From contig NZ_JABBFW010000005.1 in the NCBI RefSeq assembly GCF_012927045.1, positions 186,001-250,000 of the forward strand: 64,000 bases of DNA, written 5' to 3'. Positions 26,687 through 34,436 of this stretch are shown here, piece after piece; within the stretch, counting starts at the first letter, position 1; each line of letters opens with the position of its first letter. The notes under the pieces are model-generated. The model saw only the letters and a program-made list of their open reading frames with translations, did not search any database and was not told the DNA's origin. A program made the translations under genes and the position numbers. The DNA comes from Azohydromonas caseinilytica. Lineage in GTDB: Bacteria; Pseudomonadota; Gammaproteobacteria; Burkholderiales; Burkholderiaceae_C.

Positions 26687-28414
26687 ATGAAACTTGCCAA
26701 CTTCCGCATCGGGCATCGCCTTGGCGCGGCCTTCGGTCTCGTCCTTCTGATGGCGCTGGCCTCGTCGGGGCTGGGCATCCATCAGCTCGGCCAGATCCAG
26801 GGCAACCTGGACCGGATCGTCCAGGAGAACAACGCCAAGATCACGATCAGCCACCAGATGAACGACGCGATCCATCAGGTGCTGCGCTCCATGCGCACGC
26901 TGATGCTGCTGGAGGACAAGGCCGCCATCGAGGCCGAGGGCCAGAAGATCGTCCAGTTCCGCGACGCCTACGACCGCGCGCGCGAGGCGCTGGGGCGACT
27001 GCCCGCCAGCGAGGAGTTCAAGACGCACCTGGCGCGCGTGGACGAGGCCCGCAACGCCTCGCGCCCGGCCAACAACAAGGTGATCCAGCTCGGCCTGTCC
27101 GGCCAGCGCCAGGAGGCCGTGGCGGCGCTGATCCAGGAATCGCAGCCCCTGACCCAGCGCTGGCAGGACCTGCTGGAGGAGAACATCCGCCTGCAGGAAG
27201 CCACCAACCAGCGCAGCAGCGACGAGGCCGCGGCGGCCTACGTCTCGGCGCGCAACCTGCTCATCGCCAGCGCGCTGGCGATGCTGGCGGCCTCGGCGCT
27301 GCTGGCCTGGCGCATCACCCGCTCCATCACGCGGCCGCTGCGCAACGCCTGCGAGGTGGCGCTGCGCGTGGCCGAGGGCGACCTCACCACCGGCGTGCAC
27401 GCCGAGGGCCATGACGAGGCGGCGCAGTTGCTGCGCGCGCTGGCCACCATGGAGCAGAAGCTCACCCACACCGTGGCCCATGTGCGCCGCAACGCCGAGG
27501 GCGTGGCCACGGCCAGCGCGCAGATCGCCCAGGGCAACCACGACCTGAGCCAGCGCACCGAGGAGCAGGCCGCCTCGCTGCAGCAGACGGCCGCCTCCAT
27601 GGGCCAGCTCGGCGGCACCGTGCGCCACAACACCGACAGCGCCCAGCAGGCCAACCAGCTCGCGCAGGGCGCCTCGGACGTGGCCGCGCGCGGCGGCCGG
27701 GTGGTGGCCCAGGTGGTCGAGACCATGAAGGGCATCGAGGCCAGCTCCAAGAAGATCGCCGACATCATCGGCGTCATCGACGGCATCGCGTTCCAGACCA
27801 ACATCCTGGCGCTCAACGCCGCGGTGGAGGCCGCGCGCGCCGGCGAGGCCGGCCGCGGCTTCGCGGTGGTGGCCGGCGAGGTGCGCAGCCTGGCGCAGCG
27901 CAGCGCCGAGGCCGCCAAGGAGATCAAGGACCTCATCACCGACAGCGTGCAGCGCGTGGGCATGGGCTCGGACCTGGCCGACGAGGCCGGCCACACCATG
28001 GAGGAGGTGGTCACGGCCATCAAGCGAGTCACGGACCTGATGGGCGAGATCAGCACCGCCAGCGCCGAGCAGTTCCGCGGCGTGTCGGAGGTGGGCAAGG
28101 CCATGGGCCAGATGGACCAGGTCACGCAGCAGAACGCCGCGCTGGTGGAGGAAAGCGCCGCCGCGGCCGACAGCCTCAAGAACCAGGCGCAGCGCCTGGT
28201 GGAGGCGGTGGCGGTGTTCCGCCTGCTGCACGAAGAGCATGCCCCCGTGGCCTTCTCCGCGCCGCAGGAGGAAGCCGCCAACCGCGACATGGGCCACTCC
28301 GCCAGCAACGTCGCGCACCCCGACTTCAAGCGCCGCAGCGCCGCCAAGGCGCCCGCCCTGGCCACCGACGCGGACCAGGCCCGCACCGGCACGGACGACT
28401 GGACGACGTTCTGA
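26687..28414 (+). CDS. Methyl-accepting chemotaxis protein (four-helix-bundle sensor)
   Basis: This 575-residue chemoreceptor has TM1 at about 12-33, a periplasmic four-helix-bundle domain (about 35-185) rich in charged helices, TM2 around NLLIASALAMLAASALLAW, HAMP, and a signalling domain nearly identical to that of the preceding receptor. It ends DWTTF, again like a CheR/CheB-binding pentapeptide. The start MKLANFRIG is chosen because it gives the canonical N-terminus of this class; a GTG 42 bp upstream is less likely. It shares a bidirectional terminator with the convergent ccoG gene. The ligand is unknown. Confidence 0.93.
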   Translation: MKLANFRIGHRLGAAFGLVLLMALASSGLGIHQLGQIQGNLDRIVQENNAKITISHQMNDAIHQVLRSMRTLMLLEDKAAIEAEGQKIVQFRDAYDRAREALGRLPASEEFKTHLARVDEARNASRPANNKVIQLGLSGQRQEAVAALIQESQPLTQRWQDLLEENIRLQEATNQRSSDEAAAAYVSARNLLIASALAMLAASALLAWRITRSITRPLRNACEVALRVAEGDLTTGVHAEGHDEAAQLLRALATMEQKLTHTVAHVRRNAEGVATASAQIAQGNHDLSQRTEEQAASLQQTAASMGQLGGTVRHNTDSAQQANQLAQGASDVAARGGRVVAQVVETMKGIEASSKKIADIIGVIDGIAFQTNILALNAAVEAARAGEAGRGFAVVAGEVRSLAQRSAEAAKEIKDLITDSVQRVGMGSDLADEAGHTMEEVVTAIKRVTDLMGEISTASAEQFRGVSEVGKAMGQMDQVTQQNAALVEESAAAADSLKNQAQRLVEAVAVFRLLHEEHAPVAFSAPQEEAANRDMGHSASNVAHPDFKRRSAAKAPALATDADQARTGTDDWTTF

Positions 28415-28444
28415 AGCCCGGGGGCGACAGGCCCTGCGCCAACG

Positions 28445-28469
28445 AAAAAGGGGCCGCGAGGCCCCTTTT
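28445..28469. terminator. Bidirectional terminator between chemoreceptor and ccoG genes
   Basis: The hairpin aaaaaggggcc-gcga-ggccccttttc has T-runs on both strands. It lies between the convergent ends of the second chemoreceptor gene and ccoG. Confidence 0.85.
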
Positions 28470-28487
28470 CTCATTCAGCCCAACGCC

Positions 28488-29912
28488 TCAGCGCGGCACC
28501 ACGAAGGTCGTCTTCTCCCGCACCACCTGCTGCGAGCCGTCGGGCAGCAGCCGGGCCACCTCCACCAGCACCGGGCTGGAGCGGCCCTGCAGCTGCTGCG
28601 CCTCCTCGCCCGGGATCTGCAGCTGCAGCGGCAGCGAGCCGATCTGCGCCGCCGGCACTTCCAGCTCCGAGGCGCCGGCGATGGTCAGCCCCGGCAGCCC
28701 GCTGACGCTGACGCGGTAGCGCGCCGCGCTCTCGGTGCCGTTCATGAGCTGCAGCCGGTACACGTTCTCCACGCGGCCGTCCTCGACCATGCGCGCCAGC
28801 GTGTTGCGGTCCTTGATCAGGTCCACGTGGAAGGGGTTGCGCAGCGCCAGGCTGGCGATGAAGGCGATGCTTACCGCCGCCAGCAGCGCACCGTAGATCA
28901 GCACGCGCGGACGCAGCACGCGGGCGAACATCTGCGCGCGGCTGAGCGCCTGCGCCACGCCGTTTTCGGTGGAGTAGCGGATCAGGCCCTTGGCGTAGCC
29001 CATCTTGTCCATCACGCCGTTGCACACGTCGATGCAGGCGGCGCAGCCGATGCACTCGACCTGCAGCCCGTTGCGGATGTCGATGCCGGTGGGGCAGACC
29101 TGCACGCACAGGCCGCAGTCGATGCAGTCGCCCTTGCCCAGTGCCTTGGGGTCGGCCGAGCGCGGGCGCGAGCCGCGCGGGTCGCCGCGGGGGGCGTCGT
29201 AGGTGATGATCATCGAGTCGCGGTCGATGAGCGCGCCCTGGAAGCGCGCGTAGGGGCACATGTAGGTGCACACCTGCTCGCGCATGAAGCCGGCGTTGCC
29301 CCAGGTGGCGAAGCCGTAGAACAGCACCCAGAACGCTTCCCAGCCGGTGAGGCTGAAACTCATCAGCTCGGCCGTGAGGGTGCGGATGGGCGTGAAGTAG
29401 CCCACGAAGCTGAAGCCGGTGACCAGCGCGATCAGCACCCACGCCACATGCTTGCCGCCCTTGCGCAGCAGCTTTTCAGCGCTCCACGGCGCCTTGTCGA
29501 GCCGCATGCGCGCGATGCGGTCGCCCTCGGTGTGGCGCTCGACCCACATGAAGATCTGCGTGTAGACCGACTGCGGGCAGGCGTAGCCGCACCACAGCCG
29601 CCCGGCCACCGCGGTGAAGAAGAACAGGCCCAGCGCCGAGATCACCAGCAGCGCCGTCAGGTAGATCAGGTCCTGCGGGTACAGCACCAGCCCGAACAGG
29701 AAGAAGCGGCGCTGCTCCAGGTCGAACAGCAGGGCCTGGCGATCGTTCCACTGCAGCCAGGGCGCGCCGTAGAAGAACAGCTGCGTCAGCCACACCATCA
29801 CCCAGCGCCAGCGCGCGAACCAGCCGCTGACGGCCTTGGGATAGATCTTGGCTTGCTTCTGGTAGAGCGAGACGGACTGGATGGGGATGACCTTGGCGGC
29901 GGGCTTGCTCAC
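28488..29912 (-). CDS. ccoG: Cytochrome c oxidase accessory protein CcoG (copper reductase)
   Basis: This 474-residue membrane protein belongs to the CcoG/FixG family, which aids cbb3 oxidase maturation by reducing Cu(II). It has several TM segments (around VMVWLTQLFFYGAPWL, LIYLTALLVISALGLFFF and others), a membrane CGYACP motif, two ferredoxin-type clusters (CIDCGLCVQVCP and CIGCAACIDVCN) and a C-terminal immunoglobulin-like domain. No cco structural genes are in the window. Its promoter carries an NsrR-like palindrome 16-38 bp upstream of the start, and nsrR is the next gene upstream, so NO control is likely. Confidence 0.95.
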   Translation of the reverse strand: MSKPAAKVIPIQSVSLYQKQAKIYPKAVSGWFARWRWVMVWLTQLFFYGAPWLQWNDRQALLFDLEQRRFFLFGLVLYPQDLIYLTALLVISALGLFFFTAVAGRLWCGYACPQSVYTQIFMWVERHTEGDRIARMRLDKAPWSAEKLLRKGGKHVAWVLIALVTGFSFVGYFTPIRTLTAELMSFSLTGWEAFWVLFYGFATWGNAGFMREQVCTYMCPYARFQGALIDRDSMIITYDAPRGDPRGSRPRSADPKALGKGDCIDCGLCVQVCPTGIDIRNGLQVECIGCAACIDVCNGVMDKMGYAKGLIRYSTENGVAQALSRAQMFARVLRPRVLIYGALLAAVSIAFIASLALRNPFHVDLIKDRNTLARMVEDGRVENVYRLQLMNGTESAARYRVSVSGLPGLTIAGASELEVPAAQIGSLPLQLQIPGEEAQQLQGRSSPVLVEVARLLPDGSQQVVREKTTFVVPR

Positions 29913-29927
29913 GGGAAATCGCTTTCG

Positions 29928-29950
29928 GAGATGCGCGCGAAATGTATCTT
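29928..29950 (-). promoter_or_regulatory. Putative NsrR operator upstream of ccoG
   Basis: The 23-bp window fits the 11-1-11 NsrR palindrome: the half aaatgtatctt (29940-29950) is near-perfect and the opposite half keeps the core agatgc (29929-29934). It lies 16-38 bp from the ccoG start, next to nsrR. Confidence 0.6.
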
Positions 29951-30044
29951 CAGGCGGAAGGCACAGCGTCGCGCTCGACGTTGCGGCGGCACGAAAGGGG
30001 AACCAACGGGAATTCCTGCCGGGCGCGCGGTATTGATCAGGGGG

Positions 30045-30539
30045 TCAGGCGGCGGCGGTGGGCAGCGCCGCCGGGCGCAGCAGCCGCACGGGCTGCGGCG
30101 CGCCGGGCAGCACGTCGGCCAGGGTGTGGGCGTCGAGGTGCTGCATGAAGCGCTGCAGCGCGCCGCCGATCACGCCGGTCAGGGCGCATTGCCCGTCGAG
30201 CGCGCAACCGCCGGCGGGCGGCGGCGCGGTGTCGTCGCAGCCGCAGTCGTGGCCGCCGACGGCCAGGCATTCGACCAGCGCGAAATCGGGCTCCATGCAG
30301 CGCACCACGGCGCCCAGGTGGATCTGCTCGGCCGGCAGCGCCAGCCGCATGCCGCCGCCCTTGCCGCGCACCGTCTCCAGCCAGCCGCCCAGCGCCAGGC
30401 GGTGCGTGACCTTCATCAGGTGCGCCTCGGAGATGCCGTAGGCGCGCGCGACCTCGGCGATGGTGCACAGGCGCTGCGGGTGCTGGCCCACGTGCATCAG
30501 CAGCCGCAGGGCGTAGTCGGTCATGGCGGTCAGGCGCAT
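30045..30539 (-). CDS. nsrR: Rrf2-family NO-sensing repressor NsrR
   Basis: This 164-residue protein matches NsrR throughout: MRLTAMTDYALRLLMHV at the N-terminus, a winged helix with MKVTHRL and VRGKGGGMRLA, and HTLADVL near the C-terminus. NsrR binds an [Fe-S] cluster that reacts with NO, relieving repression. Cys91, Cys112 and Cys118 align with the three cluster ligands of E. coli NsrR, but the loop between the first two is about 16 residues longer and adds Cys99 and Cys101. It sits between ccoG and nnrS, both probable targets. The stop is 132 bp from ccoG, and nnrS ends 41 bp upstream of its start. Confidence 0.92.
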   Translation of the reverse strand: MRLTAMTDYALRLLMHVGQHPQRLCTIAEVARAYGISEAHLMKVTHRLALGGWLETVRGKGGGMRLALPAEQIHLGAVVRCMEPDFALVECLAVGGHDCGCDDTAPPPAGGCALDGQCALTGVIGGALQRFMQHLDAHTLADVLPGAPQPVRLLRPAALPTAAA

Positions 30540-30580
30540 GGCGGGGGTGTCCTTGTTCTTGTCGGATAGCCTGGATTGTT

Positions 30581-31783
30581 TCAGCCCGGCTTGCCGTCCA
30601 GGCGCGGCCGGGTCAGCGCCGGCCAGTAGCGCACGGCATAGAGGCCGAAACCCGCGGACCACAGCGCGGCCGAGCACAGCAGCGCGTGCACATAGCCTGC
30701 CGGCCACAGCAGCGGCCCGCCCACGCGCACCACGCCCGCGGCCAGCACCAGGGCGTAGCAGGCGACGTCGAAGCCGTCGGCGCGCAAGGGGCGCCCGGTG
30801 TGGCCGCGCGCGGTGCGGGTCATCATGGCGATGGTCAACCCGCCGATGGCACCCACCGTCAGCGCGTGGGTGGCGAAGCTGCTGGGCAGCAGGTCCAGCG
30901 CCGCGGCGGCACGCAGCGCCAGGTGCAGCGGAATCCACAGGTAGGCCGCGTGCAGCACCCACACCAGCGGCACGCGCAGCGTCTTCCAGGGCTGCCACAG
31001 CGCCAGCCGCGCGCCGTGCAGCAGCGCGGCCACCGCGGCGATGGAGAACACCACCACGCCCGGCAGCCCCAGCGCGTCGGCCACCAGCAGCGCCAGCACG
31101 CTGGCGAGGGCGCCCTGCTCGATGCGCGGATGGCGCGTGGCCTGCGTGCCCGGCACGCCGTTGTTGGTGAACATCGGGATCACGCGCCCGCCCATGACGG
31201 CCATCATGAACAGCACCACGTCCAGCCCGATCTGGATGCCGGCCCAGCCCGGCAGCAGGCTCAAGCCCAGGCGCTCGGCATGCACCAGCGCCGCGCCCAG
31301 CGCCATCAGCACCAGCAGCCCGGCAAAGAAGTAGTTGCGCTGGTTGTTGCCGCGGCGCAGCGCCCGGAACAGGCCCCAGGCCGCCAGCAGCGGGAAGGCG
31401 ACGTTGGCCACGGCCGCCGCCACGCCCCAGGGCGTGAGCACCAGCACCCGCGCCAGCAGCCACAGCGCGGCCAGCGCCATCAGCGCGCGGCCGCTGGGCG
31501 TGTCCTGCCCCGACCAGTTGCGCCCGGCGGTGAACAGGAAGCCCACCACCACCGCCAGCGTGAAGCCGAACACCATCTCGTGCGCGTGCCACAGCGGCCC
31601 GGCCAGGTAGGCCCCGCCCAGCACGCCGCTGAACTGCAGCGCCCACAGCGCGATGGACAGCGCCGCGAAGCCGCTGGCCAGCAGGTAGAAGGGCCGGAAG
31701 CCCAGCGCCCACAGGGCCCAGCCTTGCGGACGCGGTGCGGGGGCGCCGCGCGGCGCCTCCTCGATCTTGAGCAGCACCGTCAT
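30581..31783 (-). CDS. nnrS: NnrS family membrane protein
   Basis: This 400-residue polytopic protein of about 12 TM segments belongs to NnrS, a heme- and copper-containing inner-membrane family associated with NO stress in denitrifiers. Features include GFRPFYLLASGF, WHAHEMVFGF (His66, His68), GGRVIPMFTNNG and MMTRTARGHTGRPL, all family hallmarks. It is translationally coupled to the upstream membrane-protein gene through an ATGA overlap, with an agaggga ribosome-binding site. It would reduce nitrosative damage during denitrification. It is the last gene of a three-gene transcript preceded by Dnr and NsrR-like sites. Confidence 0.94.
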   Translation of the reverse strand: MTVLLKIEEAPRGAPAPRPQGWALWALGFRPFYLLASGFAALSIALWALQFSGVLGGAYLAGPLWHAHEMVFGFTLAVVVGFLFTAGRNWSGQDTPSGRALMALAALWLLARVLVLTPWGVAAAVANVAFPLLAAWGLFRALRRGNNQRNYFFAGLLVLMALGAALVHAERLGLSLLPGWAGIQIGLDVVLFMMAVMGGRVIPMFTNNGVPGTQATRHPRIEQGALASVLALLVADALGLPGVVVFSIAAVAALLHGARLALWQPWKTLRVPLVWVLHAAYLWIPLHLALRAAAALDLLPSSFATHALTVGAIGGLTIAMMTRTARGHTGRPLRADGFDVACYALVLAAGVVRVGGPLLWPAGYVHALLCSAALWSAGFGLYAVRYWPALTRPRLDGKPG

Positions 31784-32871
31784 GTGCGTTCCCTCTTCAG
31801 TTCCATTGCGCGCCAGCGCCAGGCGGCGCGCCCCATCACCAGCGCGAACAGCGCGATGGCCGCGGCATTGAGCGCCGCGCCCGCGCCGCGCCAGGCCGGG
31901 TCCACCAGCCGCAGCGCCAGCGAGGCGTGCAGCAGCGCCAGCGGCAGGTAGAAGGCGGCGTCGAACTGCACCTTGATGCGCGCCACCGCCGGCAGGATCA
32001 CCGGCGCGTGCCCCATCACCATGCAGAAGATGAAGCCCAGCCCCAGCGCGTGCAGCGCGGCGTCGCGGGTGTCGAAGCCCAGCGCCATGCCGGCCCAGGC
32101 CACGCCCGCCAGCGCCAGCCAGGCGTAGCCGCCGAGCAGGCACAGCGCCATGTAGCGCGTCAGGCCCTGCGCGCGCACCGTGCGCCGGGCGATATCGAAG
32201 GCGGCCAGCCACAGCGCCAGGCCCAGCAGCGCCAGCCCGAACAGCGCGCCCGACAGCGCCGCGCCGGCCAGCAGCGCGCACAGCAGGGCCACCAGCAGCG
32301 GCTGCGCCGCGGCGCGGCGGCGCATCAGCCGCGTCATCTCCAGCCGCTCGGCGGCGATGGTGATGACGAGGAAGGCGAACCAGGCGGCCAGCATCGCGTC
32401 GTCGTGCAGCCCCAGCGCCAGCCGCACGCAGCCCGTGAGCCAGGCCAGCGCCGACACCAGCAGCAGGATGGTGTGCGGCGCGGCCTGCTTCTGGACGATG
32501 GCGAGATTCACCGCCACGAAGCCCAGCGCCGCCGCCGCGAAGGCCAACGCGCCGGCCTGCGGCCACCCGGCCAGCAGCGCCACGCCGCCCAGCAGTGCCA
32601 GCAGCGGCACCGCGAAGGCCGCGCGCCGCTTGAGCGCCACCGCGCGCTCGATGCCGACCACCGCGCCGAAGAAGGCGCAGATCATCAGCGCCGCGTGCTG
32701 CGCCGCCGCCTGGCCGACGAGGGCGTTTTGAGCGACCGGCAGCCCCGCGCGCAGCAGCCCGCCGGCGACGGCCAGCAGCAGCAGCGACGCCAGCACCGGC
32801 GCCAGCAGCAGCCGGCCCCAGCGCAGCGCGCGCGTGGGGCCTCCGGTGCGCCGGGGCAGGACGGCCGCCAT
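31780..32871 (-). CDS. Polytopic membrane protein, distant NnrS-like
   Basis: This 363-residue protein has about ten hydrophobic segments and no signal peptide. Parts echo NnrS (HAALMICAFFGAVVGIERAV and MVMGHAPVILPAV), with His residues in membrane-embedded positions, so I regard it as a distant NnrS-like or heme-binding paralogue; no function is established. I chose the start MAAVLPRR because agggag lies 6-12 bases upstream; a start six codons earlier would overlap the DUF59 stop. It overlaps nnrS by ATGA and shares its transcript, which places it in the NO response. Confidence 0.8.
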   Translation of the reverse strand: MAAVLPRRTGGPTRALRWGRLLLAPVLASLLLLAVAGGLLRAGLPVAQNALVGQAAAQHAALMICAFFGAVVGIERAVALKRRAAFAVPLLALLGGVALLAGWPQAGALAFAAAALGFVAVNLAIVQKQAAPHTILLLVSALAWLTGCVRLALGLHDDAMLAAWFAFLVITIAAERLEMTRLMRRRAAAQPLLVALLCALLAGAALSGALFGLALLGLALWLAAFDIARRTVRAQGLTRYMALCLLGGYAWLALAGVAWAGMALGFDTRDAALHALGLGFIFCMVMGHAPVILPAVARIKVQFDAAFYLPLALLHASLALRLVDPAWRGAGAALNAAAIALFALVMGRAAWRWRAMELKRERT

Positions 32872-32888
32872 CGCCTTCTCCCTCTCCA

Positions 32889-33248
32889 TCACCAGCGCAT
32901 GAAGCGCCGCGCGCTCTCGCTCATGCGCTCGGGCGTCCAGGGCGGCTCGTAGGTCAGTTCCACCTCCAGCGGCAGCGCCGGCGGCAGCACGCGGTCCAGT
33001 TCGGCCTGCACGTCCTCGACGATCACGTCCGTCACCGGGCAGGCAGCGGAGGTCATGGTCATGAGCACATGCGCCCCGTCGGCGCCGACGCGCACGCGGT
33101 AGATCAGGCCCACGTCCACGATGGACAGCGCCACCTCCGGGTCCACCACGCGGCGCAGCGCCTGCGTCACCGGCGCGCGCAGCGCCTCGTCGCCCTCGAA
33201 CTCGAAGCGCGGCGCCTCGGCCTGCGGATCTGGAACGGGAGCGGACAT
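32889..33248 (-). CDS. DUF59/MIP18-type metal-sulfur cluster assembly factor
   Basis: This 119-residue protein has the DUF59 (PaaD/SufT-like) fold with VVDPEVALSIVDVGLIY (Asp36-Pro-Glu) and the conserved reactive Cys70 in TSAACPVTD. Members help assemble or repair iron-sulfur clusters and related metal sites. As first gene of the nnrS transcript it could repair clusters damaged by NO; this is inference from context. Upstream are an NsrR-like palindrome (33264-33286) and a Dnr box (33314-33327). Its stop is within 20 bp of the next start. Confidence 0.88.
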   Translation of the reverse strand: MSAPVPDPQAEAPRFEFEGDEALRAPVTQALRRVVDPEVALSIVDVGLIYRVRVGADGAHVLMTMTSAACPVTDVIVEDVQAELDRVLPPALPLEVELTYEPPWTPERMSESARRFMRW

Positions 33249-33263
33249 GGCGGCCTCGATTCA

Positions 33264-33286
33264 AAGATGTGCGAAAGATGAATCTA
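33264..33286 (-). promoter_or_regulatory. Putative NsrR operator upstream of the DUF59-nnrS operon
   Basis: Aligned to the 11-1-11 NsrR palindrome, one half begins aagatg and the other reads agatgaatcta, matching about 14 of 22 positions. It lies 16-38 bp from the start codon, exactly the spacing of the ccoG site, which raises its credibility. Confidence 0.45.
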
Positions 33287-33313
33287 TGGTGCGCTTGTGC
33301 CGGCCCGGCGCGG

Positions 33314-33327
33314 TTGACCTATCTCAA
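33314..33327 (-). promoter_or_regulatory. Dnr/FNR-type box upstream of the DUF59-nnrS operon
   Basis: The site ttgacctatctcaa fits TTGA-N6-TCAA. Its centre is 72 bp upstream of the DUF59 start, like the boxes at nirS, dnr and norC. It also lies 107 bp upstream of the divergent rdgC start, which is less favourable. Confidence 0.7.
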
Positions 33328-33427
33328 ACCGCCCGGCCGCACCCGCCGCGGCGTGGACAATGCGCCCCTCGCGCCGGGCCACCCCGGCCGGCGCCCCGTC
33401 CCTTCCCTCCTCGCTCTCCCATTTGCC

Positions 33428-34420
33428 ATGTTCAAGAACCTGCACCTGCTGCGCATCGCTCCCGGCTGGACGGCCGACGCGGCGCAGGCCGAAGAGCGCC
33501 TGGCGCGCGAACCCTTCCAGCCCTGCGGCGCCACCCAGCCCGAGAGCGCCGGCTGGGTGCCGCCGCGCGGCACGCCGCACGCGCCGCTGATCGAGCTGGT
33601 CCAGGGCCAGTGGCTGCTGGCGCTGATGACCGAACGCAAGATGCTGCCCAGCTCGGTCGTGAAGGACCGCAGCGCCGAGATCGCCGCGCGGCTGGAGCAG
33701 GAGCGCGGCTACAAGCCCGGCCGCCGCGAGGCCAAGGAGATCAAGGAGCAGGCCACGCTGGAGCTGCTGCCGCTGGCCTTCACCAAGCGCGCCTACACCC
33801 GCATCTGGATCGACCCCCAGGCCGGGCTGCTGGCCATCGACGGCAGCGCCACGCAGGCCGAAGGCGTGGTGACGCTGCTGGTCAAGGCGCTGGACGGCTT
33901 TGCCGTGCTGCCGCTGCAGACCCAGCAGTCGCCCGCGGGCTGCATGGCGGCCTGGCTGGCCGAGGGCGAGGCGCCGGGCAGCTTCTTCCTGGACCGCGAG
34001 TGCGAGCTGAAGTCGCCCGACGAGATGCGCTCGGTGGTGCGCTACGCGCGCCACGCGCTGGACACCGACGAGGTGAAGCAGCACATCGCCGCGGGCAAGC
34101 GGCCGACGCGGCTGGCGCTGTCCTGGAACGAGCGCGTGGCCTTCACGCTCACCGACACGCTGCAGCTCAAGAAGATCGAGTTCCTGGACACCGCGCTCGA
34201 AGGCCGTGACGGCGTGGCCGAGGACGAGGCCTTCGACGCCGACGCCGCCATCGCCACCGGCGAGCTGCGCCGTCTCATTCCCGCGCTGCTGGAGGCGCTG
34301 GGCGGCGAGCAGGCCGAGGGGCAGCCCGCCGCGGCGTCCGCCCCGGCCGCCGCGCCGGCTCCCGCAAGCACCGAGGCCCCGGCGGAAACCGCCGACAGCG
34401 CCGACGCCGCGCCCTGGTGA
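33428..34420 (+). CDS. rdgC: Recombination-associated protein RdgC
   Basis: This 330-residue protein is RdgC, a ring-shaped DNA-binding dimer that limits RecA activity and helps replication. It starts MFKNLHLLRI and keeps the family patches KMLPSSVVKD, GYKPGRREAKEIKEQA, YTRIWIDPQAGLLAID and RLALSWNERVAFTL. The E. coli homologue is about 303 residues; the excess is an Ala/Pro-rich C-terminal tail. It is divergent from the NO-response operon and probably independent of it. Confidence 0.96.
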   Translation: MFKNLHLLRIAPGWTADAAQAEERLAREPFQPCGATQPESAGWVPPRGTPHAPLIELVQGQWLLALMTERKMLPSSVVKDRSAEIAARLEQERGYKPGRREAKEIKEQATLELLPLAFTKRAYTRIWIDPQAGLLAIDGSATQAEGVVTLLVKALDGFAVLPLQTQQSPAGCMAAWLAEGEAPGSFFLDRECELKSPDEMRSVVRYARHALDTDEVKQHIAAGKRPTRLALSWNERVAFTLTDTLQLKKIEFLDTALEGRDGVAEDEAFDADAAIATGELRRLIPALLEALGGEQAEGQPAAASAPAAAPAPASTEAPAETADSADAAPW

Positions 34421-34436
34421 GCCCGCGCGCCGGGGC

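Noticed and set aside
33428-34420. Control of rdgC by the Dnr box at 33314-33327
   Set aside because: The box is 107 bp from rdgC but 72 bp from the DUF59 start, the spacing seen at all other Dnr targets here.
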